From Zhengella sp020637775 (GTDB lineage Bacteria > Pseudomonadota > Alphaproteobacteria > Rhizobiales > Rhizobiaceae): 64,000 bases of DNA. The stretch lies in NCBI RefSeq assembly GCF_041397485.1, contig NZ_JAWKWO010000001.1:1189176-1253175 (forward strand), written 5' to 3'. A program made the position numbers and the translations under genes. Of the stretch, positions 33,345 through 43,275 are shown piece after piece. Position 1 is the first letter of the stretch, and every line of letters begins with the position of its first letter. The notes beneath the pieces are model-generated. The model saw only the letters and a program-made list of their open reading frames with translations. It did not search any database and had not been told where the DNA came from.

Positions 33345-35165
33345 CTACCCTTCCAGTTCCTCGCGCAGCATTTCCAGTTCCAGCCACTCCTCTTCCGCCT
33401 TGTCGCGCGCCGCGCGCTTGGCGTCGAGTTCTGCGGCCAGCTTGTTGAAGCCGCCGGGATCGCGCGCATAGAGCGCCGGGTCTGCAAGCCGGGCCTCCAG
33501 CGCTTCCATTTCGCCGGTCATTTTCTCGATCTGCTTCGGCAGGTTTTCCAGCGCGAATTTCTGCTTGTAGGAGAGCTTTGCCCGCGCAGGGGCAGGCTTT
33601 GCCGCCATGGGCGCCGCGGCAGCCGGCTTCGCCTCGCCGCGCGTTGCCGGTTTCGGATCACGCAATGCGAACCGGCTTGTGCCGCGCTGGGCGAGCATGT
33701 CGGCATAGCCGCCCGCATAGACCAGCCACTTGCCGCCCGCTTCAGGCGCCAGCGTCGCGGAAACCGTGCGGTCGAGGAAATCACGGTCGTGGCTGACCAG
33801 AATGACGGTGCCCGGAAAGTTCGCGACAAGTTCCTGCAGGAGGTCCAGCGTCTCCATGTCGAGATCGTTGGTCGGCTCGTCCAGAACCAGCAGATTGGCC
33901 GGTTGCGCCAGCACCTTGGCCAGCAGCAACCGGGCCTTCTCGCCACCGGACAGTTCGCGGATCGGCGTGCGCGCCTGCTCGGGCTTGAACAGGAAATCCT
34001 TCATGTAGGACATGACATGGCGGGCCTCGCCATTGATGACAACCTGGTCGCCGCGCCCGCCGGTAAGAAAGGAAGCCGGCGTATCGTCCGGGTCCAGACG
34101 CGCGCGTCCCTGGTCCAGCGTCGCGATTTCCAGGTTGACGCCAAGGCGCACCGTTCCGCTGTCGGGTGCCAGTTCACCGGTCAGCATCTTCAGCAGCGTC
34201 GTCTTGCCCGCGCCATTGGGGCCGACAAGGCCAATGCGGTCTCCGCGCAGGATTCGCAGCGAGAAATCGCGCACGATCGCACGCTCGCCGAAGGATTTGG
34301 AAATGCCCATCGCCTCGATGACCAGCTTGCCGGAGGCTTCCGCTTCCGAGGCCTCCAGCCGCGCCTTGCCTTCCGGCCCCTGGTGCTCGCGAAACGCCTG
34401 GCGCATGGTCTGCAACTCGCCGAGCCGCCGCATGTTGCGCTTGCGCCGTCCCGAAACGCCGTGGACCACCCAATGCTCTTCGCGCGCGATCTGCCGGCCC
34501 AGCTTGTGCTGCTCGCGTTCCTCTTCCTCGTGCACCTGGTCGCGCCAGTCCTCGAAATGGGCAAAGCCCTTTTCGAGCCGCCGCGTCGTGCCACGGTCGA
34601 GCCACACGGTTGCCTTCGTCACCCGTTCCAGGAAGCGCCGGTCATGGCTGATCAGGATGATCGCGGAGGTGGACTGCTGAAGTTCCTCTTCCAGCCATTC
34701 GATGGTTGCCAGGTCGAGATGGTTGGTCGGTTCGTCGAGCAGGAGAATGTCGGGCTGCGGTGCCAGCACCTTGGCAAGCGCCGCGCGCCGCGCCTCCCCG
34801 CCCGAAAGCAGTTTCGGATCGGCCATGCCGTCCAGCCCGAGATGATCGAGCAGATAGGCCACGCGCCATTCCTCGTCCGCCGGGCCGAGGCCGGCGGCGA
34901 CATAGGCCTCCACCGTGCCGTGCTCGCCGAAATCCGGCGCCTGCGGCAGATAGCGGATCGTCGCGGTCGGCTGGCGGAAGATATCGCCCTCCTGCGCCTC
35001 GACGAGGCCGGCCGCGATTTTCAGCAGCGTCGACTTGCCCGATCCGTTGCGCCCGACCAGCGCGATCTTGTCGCCGGCGCCCGCCGAAAGCGTGGCGCCA
35101 TCGAGCAGCGGCTTGCCGCCGAAGGTCAGGCGGATGCCATCGAGATGGAGAAGCGGCGGAGCCAT
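33345..35165 (-). CDS. ABC-F ATPase (Uup-like)
   Basis: A 606-residue soluble protein with two ATP-binding cassettes: GRNGSGKST and LSGGEARRAALA in the first, GPNGAGKTT and LSGGEKARLLLA in the second, and no membrane domain. Between them is the charged linker typical of ABC-F. A C-terminal coiled coil (LENLPKQIEKMTGEMEALEA) resembles Uup. ABC-F proteins act on ribosomes or branched DNA intermediates. The start MAPPLLHLDGIRLTFG at 35165 fits; upstream codons lack homology. It follows thiN by 13 bases. Confidence 0.92.
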   Translation of the reverse strand: MAPPLLHLDGIRLTFGGKPLLDGATLSAGAGDKIALVGRNGSGKSTLLKIAAGLVEAQEGDIFRQPTATIRYLPQAPDFGEHGTVEAYVAAGLGPADEEWRVAYLLDHLGLDGMADPKLLSGGEARRAALAKVLAPQPDILLLDEPTNHLDLATIEWLEEELQQSTSAIILISHDRRFLERVTKATVWLDRGTTRRLEKGFAHFEDWRDQVHEEEEREQHKLGRQIAREEHWVVHGVSGRRKRNMRRLGELQTMRQAFREHQGPEGKARLEASEAEASGKLVIEAMGISKSFGERAIVRDFSLRILRGDRIGLVGPNGAGKTTLLKMLTGELAPDSGTVRLGVNLEIATLDQGRARLDPDDTPASFLTGGRGDQVVINGEARHVMSYMKDFLFKPEQARTPIRELSGGEKARLLLAKVLAQPANLLVLDEPTNDLDMETLDLLQELVANFPGTVILVSHDRDFLDRTVSATLAPEAGGKWLVYAGGYADMLAQRGTSRFALRDPKPATRGEAKPAAAAPMAAKPAPARAKLSYKQKFALENLPKQIEKMTGEMEALEARLADPALYARDPGGFNKLAAELDAKRAARDKAEEEWLELEMLREELEG

Positions 35166-35178
35166 GCGCTGGAAACCC

Positions 35179-35823
35179 TCAGAACTGTGCAGCCGGATCG
35201 GGATGCGCGACGAGCAGCGCCCGGCCCGAAGCCAATTCGACCATGAGCGGCCCGAGCGCGACATTCGACATGGTCAGCGACGAGCCGAAGGCCACGTCCT
35301 TTTCCACGAGCGGCCACCTGGCGCCCGCCACCGTCAGCCCTTCCAGATCGTTGAAGGCGAGGATGGAAAACAGCGTGCCATGCGGCAGGTCGAACCGGTT
35401 TTCCCCGTGCAGGACCGGATAGCCTTCCTGCTTGCCTGACGTGATGAGAACCGGCAGGCCGGTCTCCGCCACGGAAACCGCCGCCGTCAGGTGCAGGAAG
35501 GCATGATCGACCCGCGGCCCGCCAAAGGCGCCGGCCAGGATGAATGCGCTGGCGCCGCGCCTGAGCGCCTCGGCAATCGCCAGTTCGCCGTCCGTCATGT
35601 CCTTGTCCTGCGGAAAGGCCTCGCGCGGAACATCCGGGTAGATGGTGAAGAGCGCCTCGTCCGCGCTGTCGAAATCGCCAAGCCACAGTTCCGGCGTCAC
35701 GCCGAGAAGGGCGGCATGTTCCATGCCGGAATCGGCGGCAATCACGCGATGGCCGGCCACCTGGCTCATCAGGCGCGGCGTTGCATGCAGCTCGCCGCCA
35801 AGAAGGATCACGAATGTGCTCAT
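35179..35823 (-). CDS. thiN: Thiamine pyrophosphokinase
   Basis: A 214-residue enzyme that makes thiamine diphosphate from thiamine and ATP. AADSGMEHAALLGVTPELWL leads to GDFDSAD, followed by FPQDKDMTDGELAI and GAFGGPRVDHAFLHL, all family features. It is divergent from the riboswitch-controlled thiBPQ transporter, so import and activation are next to each other. ABC-F follows it. Confidence 0.92.
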   Translation of the reverse strand: MSTFVILLGGELHATPRLMSQVAGHRVIAADSGMEHAALLGVTPELWLGDFDSADEALFTIYPDVPREAFPQDKDMTDGELAIAEALRRGASAFILAGAFGGPRVDHAFLHLTAAVSVAETGLPVLITSGKQEGYPVLHGENRFDLPHGTLFSILAFNDLEGLTVAGARWPLVEKDVAFGSSLTMSNVALGPLMVELASGRALLVAHPDPAAQF

Positions 35824-35935
35824 GCCCGCGCGCTTAGCATGCCATCGCCGCCACGGGAAGCGTTCGGTCCTGACGAAGCGCCCGTGCCGCCGCCCGCCCC
35901 TTGCCAGACACCCACCGCTCCGCTAAATGCGCAAG

Positions 35936-36036
35936 TGTTCTAACGGGGTGCCCGCCGGATCGTGTCCGGCGCGCTGAGAGGCTGATTGCCAACCCGCAAA
36001 ACCTGATCCGGTTAGCACCGGCGGAGGGATTAGACG
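35936..36036 (+). promoter_or_regulatory. TPP riboswitch (THI box)
   Basis: The conserved parts appear in order: ACGGGGTGCCC, GCTGAGAGGCTGA (CTGAGA at 35973-35978), ACCTGATCCGGTTAGCACCG and GGCGGAGGGATTA. It lies about 60 bases before thiB. Binding of thiamine diphosphate should lower transporter expression. Confidence 0.96.
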
Positions 36037-36094
36037 CCTTGCTTGTCCGCAGCGCCTTTTTCCCCGAAACCCGAACGAAAAGGAGACGCAGACA

Positions 36095-37087
36095 ATGCGT
36101 AAGTTTCTGCTTGCCGCCTGTTCCGCAATCGCCATGGCCGGGCCCGCCACCGCGGCCGACCTGACCGTTTATACCTATGAGGCCTTCACTGCCGATTGGG
36201 GACCGGGCCCCGTCGTCGAAAAGGCATTCGAGGCCGAATGCGGCTGCGATATCGAACTGGTCGGCGTGACCGACGGCGTCGCCCTGCTCAACCGGCTCAA
36301 GCTGGAGGGTGAGAACACGCAGGCCGACATCATCCTCGGTCTCGACACCAACCTGATGGCGGATGCCCGGGAAACCGGCCTGTTCGCGCCCCATGGCGTC
36401 AGCCTGGACAACGTGGACGTGCCTGGCGGCTGGTCCGACGACACTTTCATTCCCTTCGACTATGGCCACTTCGCGGTGGTCTACGACACGCAGAAAGTCG
36501 ACAATCCGCCCAGAAGCCTGAAGGAACTGATGGAGGGCGGCGACACGCCGAAGATCGTCATACAGGATCCGCGCACCTCCACGCCAGGTCTCGGCCTCGT
36601 GCTCTGGGTGAAGAAGGTCTATGGCGATGACGCACCGAAGGCCTGGGAAGCGTTCAGCGACCGCGTCCTGACCGTGACACCGGGCTGGTCGGAAGCCTAC
36701 AACCTCTTCGTCAAGGGTGAGGTGCCGATGGTGCTGTCCTATGTCACCTCGCCGGCCTATCACATGATTGCCGAGGATACCGACCGTTACCAGGCGGCAG
36801 CCTTCGAGGAAGGCCACTACATGCAGATCGAGATCGCCGGCCAGACCGTGAAGGGCAGGGACAATCCGCTTGCCGCGAAATTCCTTTCCTTCATGACAGG
36901 TCCCGCCTTCCAGGACGTCATCCCCGAAACCAACTGGATGATGCCCGCCGGCAAGACGGAAAAGCCGCTGGCCGAGGCCTTCTCGAAACTGGTCGAGCCG
37001 TCCGCCAGCCTGACCTTCGCGCCGGAGGACGTGGCTGAAAACCGCAAGGACTGGGTAAACGAGTGGCTCGCCGCCATGAGCCGCTGA
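36095..37087 (+). CDS. thiB: Thiamine ABC transporter, binding protein
   Basis: A 330-residue periplasmic protein with a signal peptide (cut after ATAA-DL). The mature protein starts LTVYTYEAFTADWGPGPVVE, close to TbpA/ThiB. FDYGHFAVVYD and LSYVTSPAYHM line the binding cleft. It captures thiamine for ThiPQ. It is the first gene of a TPP-riboswitch operon. Confidence 0.94.
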   Translation: MRKFLLAACSAIAMAGPATAADLTVYTYEAFTADWGPGPVVEKAFEAECGCDIELVGVTDGVALLNRLKLEGENTQADIILGLDTNLMADARETGLFAPHGVSLDNVDVPGGWSDDTFIPFDYGHFAVVYDTQKVDNPPRSLKELMEGGDTPKIVIQDPRTSTPGLGLVLWVKKVYGDDAPKAWEAFSDRVLTVTPGWSEAYNLFVKGEVPMVLSYVTSPAYHMIAEDTDRYQAAAFEEGHYMQIEIAGQTVKGRDNPLAAKFLSFMTGPAFQDVIPETNWMMPAGKTEKPLAEAFSKLVEPSASLTFAPEDVAENRKDWVNEWLAAMSR

Positions 37088-37112
37088 CGATCGCGGCGCG
37101 GACAAGCGGCCG

Positions 37113-38735
37113 ATGAGCGCCCGCACGAAAGCAGGAGGAAAGGCGGGGCTGGCAGCGCTGGCCCTGCTTGGCCTCCTGGTCGGCGGCGCCATGGCCGGCC
37201 TTGTCCTCTCGGCCACGCGCCAGGGCGCCGATGTCGCTGGCGCCTTCGATCGCTGGCTCTGGGCGGCGGCGCGCTTCACGCTGTGGCAGGCCGCCCTGTC
37301 CACATTGTTTTCCGTCGTGCCGGCCATCGTCATTGCCCGCGCGCTCTTCCGCCACCGGACCTTCCCTGGCCGCACCCTGGTGCTCGGCCTGTTCGCGCTG
37401 CCCCTTGCCATTCCCGGCATCGTGGCGGCGCTTGCCACGCTGGCGCTCTATGGCCGCGCCGGCCTTCTGGCGCCCATACTGGCACCGTTGACGGGGGGGC
37501 AATGGCCGGGTGTGTTCGGCCTGTCCGGTATTCTGCTCGCCCACGTCTTCTTCAACATGCCGCTGGCCGCGCGAATGGTTCTGGAAGCGCTCGAAGCGGT
37601 TCCGCACGACCGCTGGCGCCTGGCTGCCCAGCTCGGCATGGGGCCGGCGGCCCGGTTCCGTTTCATCGAATGGCCGGCGCTGGCGGCAAGCCTGCCGGGC
37701 ATTGCCGGCCTGGTCTTCATGCTCTGCGCCACCTCCTTTGCCGTTGTGCTGACGCTGGGCGGCGGACCATCCGCCTCCACGCTGGAAGTGGCGATCTATC
37801 AGGCGCTTCGGTTCGATTTCGAGCCCGCGCGGGCCGCCGCGCTCACACTGGCGCAACTGGCGCTGACCGGCCTTCTCGTCGTCGCGCTGCAATCCATCGG
37901 CGCGCCGCTGGCCGGCGAGACAAATCTCACGCTGGCGCGCCGTGGCCATGGCCTGCCGGCAACGCCCGGCCAGTCCGCCATCGGCTTTCTTGTCATCGGA
38001 CTTGGTGCGGCCTTTGTCGGTGGTCCGCTGGCCGCCATGCTCGTTGCCGGCCTGAAGGCGGACCTGCCGCGCCTTCTGGGCGAGGCCGGCGTCCGGCAGG
38101 CCCTCGGCACGAGCCTGGTCCTGGCCGTCATTTCAGCCGTTCTGGCTGTCTCGCTCACGTTCTCGCTGCTGCGCCTGCGCCTGGCCCGCCAGAGGGCGCG
38201 GCGCGGCGGCCGGCCCGGCTGGGTGGAATGGTGCGCCGGCAACGGCGCCAGCCTGATCCTGCTCGTCCCCTCTGTCGTGCTTGGCGCGGGCTGGTTCATC
38301 CTCGCCGTGGAGGCCGGTCAATTGCGCCTGACCGGAACGATCGGCCCCGCCCTCGTGGCGGTGGTGAACGCCGCCATGGCCATGCCTTTCGTCATGCGCC
38401 TGCTGAGCCCCGCCCATGATGCCGCGGCGGCAAGGCACGACCGGCTGGCAGCCAATCTCGGCCTTTCCGGCTGGACGCGCCTGCGCCTGATCGACATGCC
38501 TGCGCTGAAAGGCCCGCTTGCCGCTGGCTTTGCCTTCGCCATGGCCCTGTCGCTTGGCGACCTGGGTGTCATTGCCCTTTTCGGATCCGAGGATTTCCGC
38601 ACCCTGCCCTGGCTCCTGCATGCCCGCATGGGCAGCTACCGCACCGACGACGCCGCCGGTCTCGCGCTCATCCTTGCACTTGTCTGCCTGGCATTGATGA
38701 TGGTGGCGGCGCGCGCGGGAAGGGAGACGCCATGA
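37113..38735 (+). CDS. thiP: Thiamine ABC transporter, permease
   Basis: A 540-residue membrane protein made of two fused permease halves, each with about six helices and an EAA-type loop: HDRWRLAAQLGMGPAARFRF in the first half and HDRLAANLGLSGWTRLRLI in the second. It forms the inner-membrane channel for thiamine. Its stop overlaps the thiQ start (ATGA). Confidence 0.94.
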   Translation: MSARTKAGGKAGLAALALLGLLVGGAMAGLVLSATRQGADVAGAFDRWLWAAARFTLWQAALSTLFSVVPAIVIARALFRHRTFPGRTLVLGLFALPLAIPGIVAALATLALYGRAGLLAPILAPLTGGQWPGVFGLSGILLAHVFFNMPLAARMVLEALEAVPHDRWRLAAQLGMGPAARFRFIEWPALAASLPGIAGLVFMLCATSFAVVLTLGGGPSASTLEVAIYQALRFDFEPARAAALTLAQLALTGLLVVALQSIGAPLAGETNLTLARRGHGLPATPGQSAIGFLVIGLGAAFVGGPLAAMLVAGLKADLPRLLGEAGVRQALGTSLVLAVISAVLAVSLTFSLLRLRLARQRARRGGRPGWVEWCAGNGASLILLVPSVVLGAGWFILAVEAGQLRLTGTIGPALVAVVNAAMAMPFVMRLLSPAHDAAAARHDRLAANLGLSGWTRLRLIDMPALKGPLAAGFAFAMALSLGDLGVIALFGSEDFRTLPWLLHARMGSYRTDDAAGLALILALVCLALMMVAARAGRETP

Positions 38736-39448
38736 GCGATGGCCTCGCAGTTGAAATGCAGGATGTCCGCCTCGCGCTGGACGGGTTCGCGGCCGCCTTT
38801 AATGTCCGGCTCGAGGCCGGCAGCATCGTCGCGCTGGTCGGCGCTTCAGGATCCGGCAAGTCGACATTCCTGAACCTCGTGGCCGGTTTTGAACGGCCGG
38901 ACAGCGGCCGCGTGCTCATCGGTGACGAGGACGTGACCGCGCGCAACCCGGCCGGGCGGCCCGTGTCCATGGTGTTTCAGGAAAACAACCTCTTCGGCCA
39001 TCTCGACATCGCGTCGAATGTCGGCCTCGGGCGGTCGCCGGGCCTGCACCTCTCGGCCAGCGACCGCGACGACATCGCCGCCGCGCTTGAGCGGACCGGA
39101 CTGGCAGGCAAGGAAAGGCGAAAGCCGGCCGAACTGTCCGGCGGCGAACGGCAGCGCGCCGCGCTCGCCCGTGTTCTGGTGCGAGACCGGCCCGTGCTGC
39201 TGCTCGACGAACCCTTCGCCTCGCTCGGACCGGCCCTTCGCGCCGACATGCTCGATCTGCTCTGCCAACTGCAACAGGAAACCGGCATGACGCTGGTCAT
39301 GGTCACCCATCACCCCGAAGACGCGGTGACGCTGGGGGGCGAGGCCCTGTTCCTGGAAAACGGGCACATTGCGGCACGCGCTGCCGCGGCCACGCTGTTC
39401 GGCCCTGCCGGACCGGAGGCGGTGCGCCGCTATACCGGGCGGAATTGA
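38732..39448 (+). CDS. thiQ: Thiamine ABC transporter, ATPase
   Basis: A 238-residue ATPase with Walker A GASGSGKS (37-44), LSGGERQRAALA and LLLDEPFASL. It drives ThiP. It overlaps thiP by 4 bases and ends the riboswitch-controlled operon. Confidence 0.95.
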   Translation: MSDGLAVEMQDVRLALDGFAAAFNVRLEAGSIVALVGASGSGKSTFLNLVAGFERPDSGRVLIGDEDVTARNPAGRPVSMVFQENNLFGHLDIASNVGLGRSPGLHLSASDRDDIAAALERTGLAGKERRKPAELSGGERQRAALARVLVRDRPVLLLDEPFASLGPALRADMLDLLCQLQQETGMTLVMVTHHPEDAVTLGGEALFLENGHIAARAAAATLFGPAGPEAVRRYTGRN

Positions 39449-39579
39449 CGCGCCGGCCGCGCTTCTGCCCGCTTCTCGCCGCAATTGCATCTGACACAGA
39501 CCCTGCCCGGACTTGCCATCCGAATCCTCCTGTGGCTACGTGAGACTGCACGCGGCGCGCCCCCTCGCCCGATTTTCCG

Positions 39580-41079
39580 ATGGTGGTTGAACTGGAACGC
39601 CTGTCTATTCCCTTGCCTGCATTTGCGCGTAGCGCCGCCATGGCTGCTGTCGCAGTGCTGTTGTCTGCCTGTTCCCTGACCGGGCAGGGCGGCGTGGACG
39701 GCATGCTCAAACCTTCGGACAATCCCGTCACGTTCGAGTCGTCGGCTGGCGACGAGCGCATGCGGCAACTGGCCGAATCGCAGCATCCCCGCATTCTGGA
39801 AACCTATGGCGGCGAATATTCCGATCCCCGGCTGGAGCGCATGGTGGCGCGCGTGGTCGGAAAGCTGATCGGCGCGACCCAGGACCCCGCCCAGGCCTAC
39901 AGGATCACGATCCTGGATTCGCCCTCGGTCAACGCCTTCGCATTGCCCGGCGGCTATCTCTATGTCACGCGCGGACTTCTGGCACTGGCCAATGACAGCG
40001 CTGAACTCGCCGCCGTCATTTCCCATGAAATGGCCCATGTGACCGCCAATCACGGCATCCAGCGCCGGCGGGCCGAACAGGAAGCCGGCATTGCCGAAAA
40101 GGTGGCCCAGGATGTCCTTGCCGGCGACCCCAATGCCCGCGCGGCCGTCATTCGCGGCAAGCTGCGCCTGGCCGAATTCTCGCGCAATCAGGAGCTTGAA
40201 GCCGACGCGATCTCCATCAAGCAGATCGGCGAGGCCGGATTCGATCCGTTTGCCGCCGCCCGTTTCCTGCGTTCCATGAGCGCCTATACGCAATTCCGTT
40301 CGGTCAGCGGCGCCGACGATCCCTCACTCGATTTCCTCGCCTCCCATCCGTCCAGCCAGCGGCGCATCGACCTTGCGCTGCGCCATGCGCGCAATATCGG
40401 TCCGCGCGGCAACGGACTGACCGATCGCGACGCCTATCTCGATGGCATAGACGGGATGATCTATGGCGACACGCCCAGGGAGGGTTTCGTACGCGGGCGC
40501 AATTTCCTGCATCCGGGTCTGGGCATACGCTTCTCGGTTCCCGAGGGCTTCGTCATCGACAATTCCGCCGCGGCAGTCACCGCGGCCGGTCCCGGTGACG
40601 TGGCCATACGCTTTGACGGAGTGGCCGTGAATGCGGCAACCGGGCCTGAGGCCTATATCGCCAGCGGCTGGGTTTCCGGCCTGGACGAGACCTCCATCCG
40701 CTCCGCCACGATAGGCGGTCTGCCGGCCGCGACCGCGCGCGCGGCGGCTGATGGCTGGCAATTCGATATCGCGGTGGTGCGCGCCGGGCCGCAGATGTTC
40801 CGCATTCTCACCGCCGCGCCGCTGCGCAGCAGCGCGCTGGACCCGACGGCCCGCTTCGTGAGGAACACATTCGCGACAATGACGGCGGCCGAGCGCCAGT
40901 CCCTGCGCCCCTTGCGGATCCGCGTCGTCAAGGTCGCCCCCGGACAGTCCATGGCAAACCTGGCGGCGCGCATGAGCGGCACCGACCGCAAGCTGGACCT
41001 GTTCCGGTTGCTCAACGCACTTGGACCGGGCGCCGGGGTTTCGGCTGGCGACCGGGTGAAGATCGTCACGGACCGATAG
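39580..41079 (+). CDS. M48 metalloprotease lipoprotein
   Basis: A 499-residue protein. A signal peptide ends in the lipobox LLSAC (C31), so it should be lipid-anchored in the periplasm. HEMAH (149-153) plus ELEAD is the M48 zinc site, and NAFALPGGYLYVTRGLL is typical of the BepA/YfgC group. A C-terminal part (VVKVAPGQSMANLAARM) looks like LysM. It likely degrades or helps misfolded outer membrane proteins. The start codon is uncertain; a shorter form from MAAVAVLLSAC would also work. It converges on rpoH. Confidence 0.88.
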   Translation: MVVELERLSIPLPAFARSAAMAAVAVLLSACSLTGQGGVDGMLKPSDNPVTFESSAGDERMRQLAESQHPRILETYGGEYSDPRLERMVARVVGKLIGATQDPAQAYRITILDSPSVNAFALPGGYLYVTRGLLALANDSAELAAVISHEMAHVTANHGIQRRRAEQEAGIAEKVAQDVLAGDPNARAAVIRGKLRLAEFSRNQELEADAISIKQIGEAGFDPFAAARFLRSMSAYTQFRSVSGADDPSLDFLASHPSSQRRIDLALRHARNIGPRGNGLTDRDAYLDGIDGMIYGDTPREGFVRGRNFLHPGLGIRFSVPEGFVIDNSAAAVTAAGPGDVAIRFDGVAVNAATGPEAYIASGWVSGLDETSIRSATIGGLPAATARAAADGWQFDIAVVRAGPQMFRILTAAPLRSSALDPTARFVRNTFATMTAAERQSLRPLRIRVVKVAPGQSMANLAARMSGTDRKLDLFRLLNALGPGAGVSAGDRVKIVTDR

Positions 41080-41133
41080 ACGGACCGGTCCTGTGTCGAC
41101 GGCCCCGCGCGAGGGGCTGGACCTGCCGGCAGT

Positions 41134-41994
41134 TCAGTGCTGCGCCATGCGCGGATCGGCGGCGACCAGTGCCCCGTGCAGTTTCTCGATGGCCCGGTTC
41201 TCGATCTGGCGAACACGCTCCTTGGAAATGCCCAGCGTTGCACCAAGCGATTCCAGTGTGGCGCCGTCTTCGGACAGGCGGCGCTGCCTGATGATGTAGA
41301 GTTCGCGGTCATTGAGCACGTTCAACGCGCCATGCAACCATTTGGAGCGGCGTTCCTCGTCAATGGCCACGCCGACGACCTCATCGGGCTGGGGCGCGTC
41401 GGAAACCAGGAAATCCATCTTCTCCGCGCCGCTGTCCTCGCTCTGGCTGACCGTCATGTTGAGCGAACTGTCCGGGCCGGAAAGGCGCGAATCCATCAGT
41501 GCGACATCGTCCTTGGAGACGCCCAGCTTCTGGGAAATCTGGTCGTGGATTTCATCGATGTTCATCGGCTCTGGGCCGCGTGCCAGCTTGGCGCGCAGCC
41601 GCCGCAGGTTGAAGAACAACGCCTTTTGGGTCGACGAGGTGCCGCCGCGTACGATCGACCAGTTGCGCAGGATGTAATCCTGAATGGATGCGCGGATCCA
41701 CCAGGTCGCGTAGGTCGAGAAGCGCACTTCGCGCTCCGGGTCGAACCGGGCTGCCGCCTCCAGCAGCCCCACATGGCCTTCCTGTATGAGATCGCTGAGC
41801 GGCAGACCGAAGTTCCGGAATTTGGCCGCCATGGCGATGACGAGCCGCATATGCGCCGTCGTGATGCGGTGGAGGGCTTCCTGGTCCTTTTCCTCCTTCC
41901 ATCGAACGGCGAGCATGTGCTCCTCGTCGCGTTCGAGGTAAGGCGCTTTCATGGCCGCCCGTACCATGCGATTGCGTAAAGCGTCATCGGACAT
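41134..41994 (-). CDS. rpoH: RNA polymerase sigma factor RpoH
   Basis: A 286-residue sigma-32-type factor. Region 2 (LIQEGHVGLLEAAARFDPER, then TYATWWIRASIQDYIL), the RpoH box QKALFFNLRRLR, and region 4 (TLESLGATLGISKERVRQIE) are intact. It directs RNA polymerase to heat-shock and stress promoters. I chose the ATG at 41994 because GGAGG lies 7 bases upstream; an ATG 11 codons earlier is possible. Rhizobia often have two rpoH genes, and which one this is cannot be said. Confidence 0.93.
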   Translation of the reverse strand: MSDDALRNRMVRAAMKAPYLERDEEHMLAVRWKEEKDQEALHRITTAHMRLVIAMAAKFRNFGLPLSDLIQEGHVGLLEAAARFDPEREVRFSTYATWWIRASIQDYILRNWSIVRGGTSSTQKALFFNLRRLRAKLARGPEPMNIDEIHDQISQKLGVSKDDVALMDSRLSGPDSSLNMTVSQSEDSGAEKMDFLVSDAPQPDEVVGVAIDEERRSKWLHGALNVLNDRELYIIRQRRLSEDGATLESLGATLGISKERVRQIENRAIEKLHGALVAADPRMAQH

Positions 41995-42334
41995 GGAGAC
42001 CTCCGGAAAGGGGTTGACCTTGCTCATTCTTACGCTGCAGCCGGCCGGTGGATCAGGTCGCGGCTCTCGCATGCTACATCGCCATCCGGCCCTAAACGGT
42101 TCCAGCGAGGTTTTCGTTCCCCCCGGTTCAGGAAAAATGAACCGAAAAGCCGGATCGCCAGCGATCCGTCGGCCAGCGGCGACGGCCGTCGGGCACAGAT
42201 AAATTAATTCTTTTCAGATACTTGCAGCACTACCACGAACCGCGTTAGGGCATCGGCTACGGCCCGAAAAGCAACAGGCTCCGGAAGCGATCCGGAGCCT
42301 GTCAATTTACGGTGAACGCTGTGTTTTCAGACGA
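41995..42334. other. Spacer between carD and rpoH
   Basis: A 340-base gap with the carD terminator (42267-42302). On the way to rpoH are a 19-base dyad GGTTCA-N7-TGAACC (42125-42143) and a 7-bp hairpin (CGGATCG/CGATCCG, 42151-42168). The stretch at 42199-42215 is unusually A+T-rich (AAATTAATTC), about 200 bases before the gene. No gene is seen; rpoH must have its own promoter here. Confidence 0.5.
42267..42302 (-). terminator. Rho-independent terminator of carD
   Basis: Perfect 12-bp stem ACAGGCTCCGGA and TCCGGAGCCTGT (42274-42285 and 42291-42302) with a 5-base loop; the minus-strand tail is TGCTTTT. Confidence 0.92.
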
Positions 42335-42907
42335 TCAGGCCGCCTCTTCCTGATCGGCTTCCTCATTGTCGGCCTTGGCGCCCCGGCGCGGCCCCTTGTT
42401 GAGGTTCTGCTCGATCAGGTTGACCGCCTCGGTCTCGCTCATCTTGTTGACTGCCGCGATCTCGCGCGCCATCCGGTCGAGCGCCGCCTCGTAGAGCTGA
42501 CGTTCCGAATAGGATTGCTCCGGCTGGTTTTCGGCGCGGTAAAGGTCGCGAACGACTTCCGAAATCGAGATCAGGTCGCCGGAATTGATCTTCGCATCAT
42601 ATTCCTGCGCCCGGCGCGACCACATGGTGCGCTTCACCCGCGCCCGGCCCTGAACGACTTTCAGCGCACGATCGACATAGTCGGTTTCGGAGAGCTTGCG
42701 CATGCCGATGGAGACGGCCTTGGCAACCGGAACCTTGAGGCGCATCTTGTCCTTCTCGAAGTCGATCACAAAAAGCTCCAGCTTGTGCCCGGCGACTTCC
42801 TGTTCCTCGATGGCGACGATCTGGCCGACGCCATGCGCCGGATAGACGATGCTCTCGCCGGTCTTGAAACCCTGACGCTGTGCCGATTTCTTCTGCTGGG
42901 TGGCCAT
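42335..42907 (-). CDS. carD: CarD-family transcription regulator
   Basis: A 190-residue protein. The N-terminal CarD-CdnL-TRCF domain begins KTGESIVYPAHGVGQIVAIE, and a helical C-terminal part has MWSRRAQEYDAKINSGDL. It contacts RNA polymerase and stabilises open complexes. The ATG giving MATQQKKSAQRQ is chosen; the frame is open further upstream but has no homology. It has its own terminator. Confidence 0.93.
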   Translation of the reverse strand: MATQQKKSAQRQGFKTGESIVYPAHGVGQIVAIEEQEVAGHKLELFVIDFEKDKMRLKVPVAKAVSIGMRKLSETDYVDRALKVVQGRARVKRTMWSRRAQEYDAKINSGDLISISEVVRDLYRAENQPEQSYSERQLYEAALDRMAREIAAVNKMSETEAVNLIEQNLNKGPRRGAKADNEEADQEEAA

Positions 42908-43275
42908 ACGCTTCTTAACTCCCTGTTGGACGCGGGCGGATTCGCCAGCATCGGAAACGGGCCGGTTGGCATGCAAAACGCCGACAAGGCAAAACACCCA
43001 CCATTCGCAACCCGATCGCACCGTGGACATGACTTGAACGCCCTGCCCTGGATGATCTTGGCCTGACTGGTGAGGCTTGTACCTTTCAAAGATTAACGCG
43101 CAAAACGCATGTGGCTGATTGCATGAACCGGCATGATGCGTGATAACTATCACAAAAAAGCGAAAGAATCAAGAATTTGCCGCATGCGAGAACGTGCGCG
43201 CCTTTTCGCCTGTTCCGAAAAGGTTAAGACTGGGCGGTCAACGCCCGGCAGGCTTCGCCAACCGGTTGCGGCGGC
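42908..43275. other. Spacer between fdxA and carD
   Basis: A 368-base gap holding the carD promoter region. A short dyad GTGATA-AC-TATCAC (43140-43153) sits in an A-rich patch. I see no gene, no strong terminator and no RNA here. Confidence 0.4.

Noticed and set aside
42151..42168. A short hairpin before rpoH as a terminator
   Set aside because: Stem of 7 pairs and only a GCTTTT tail; the real carD terminator lies at 42267-42302.
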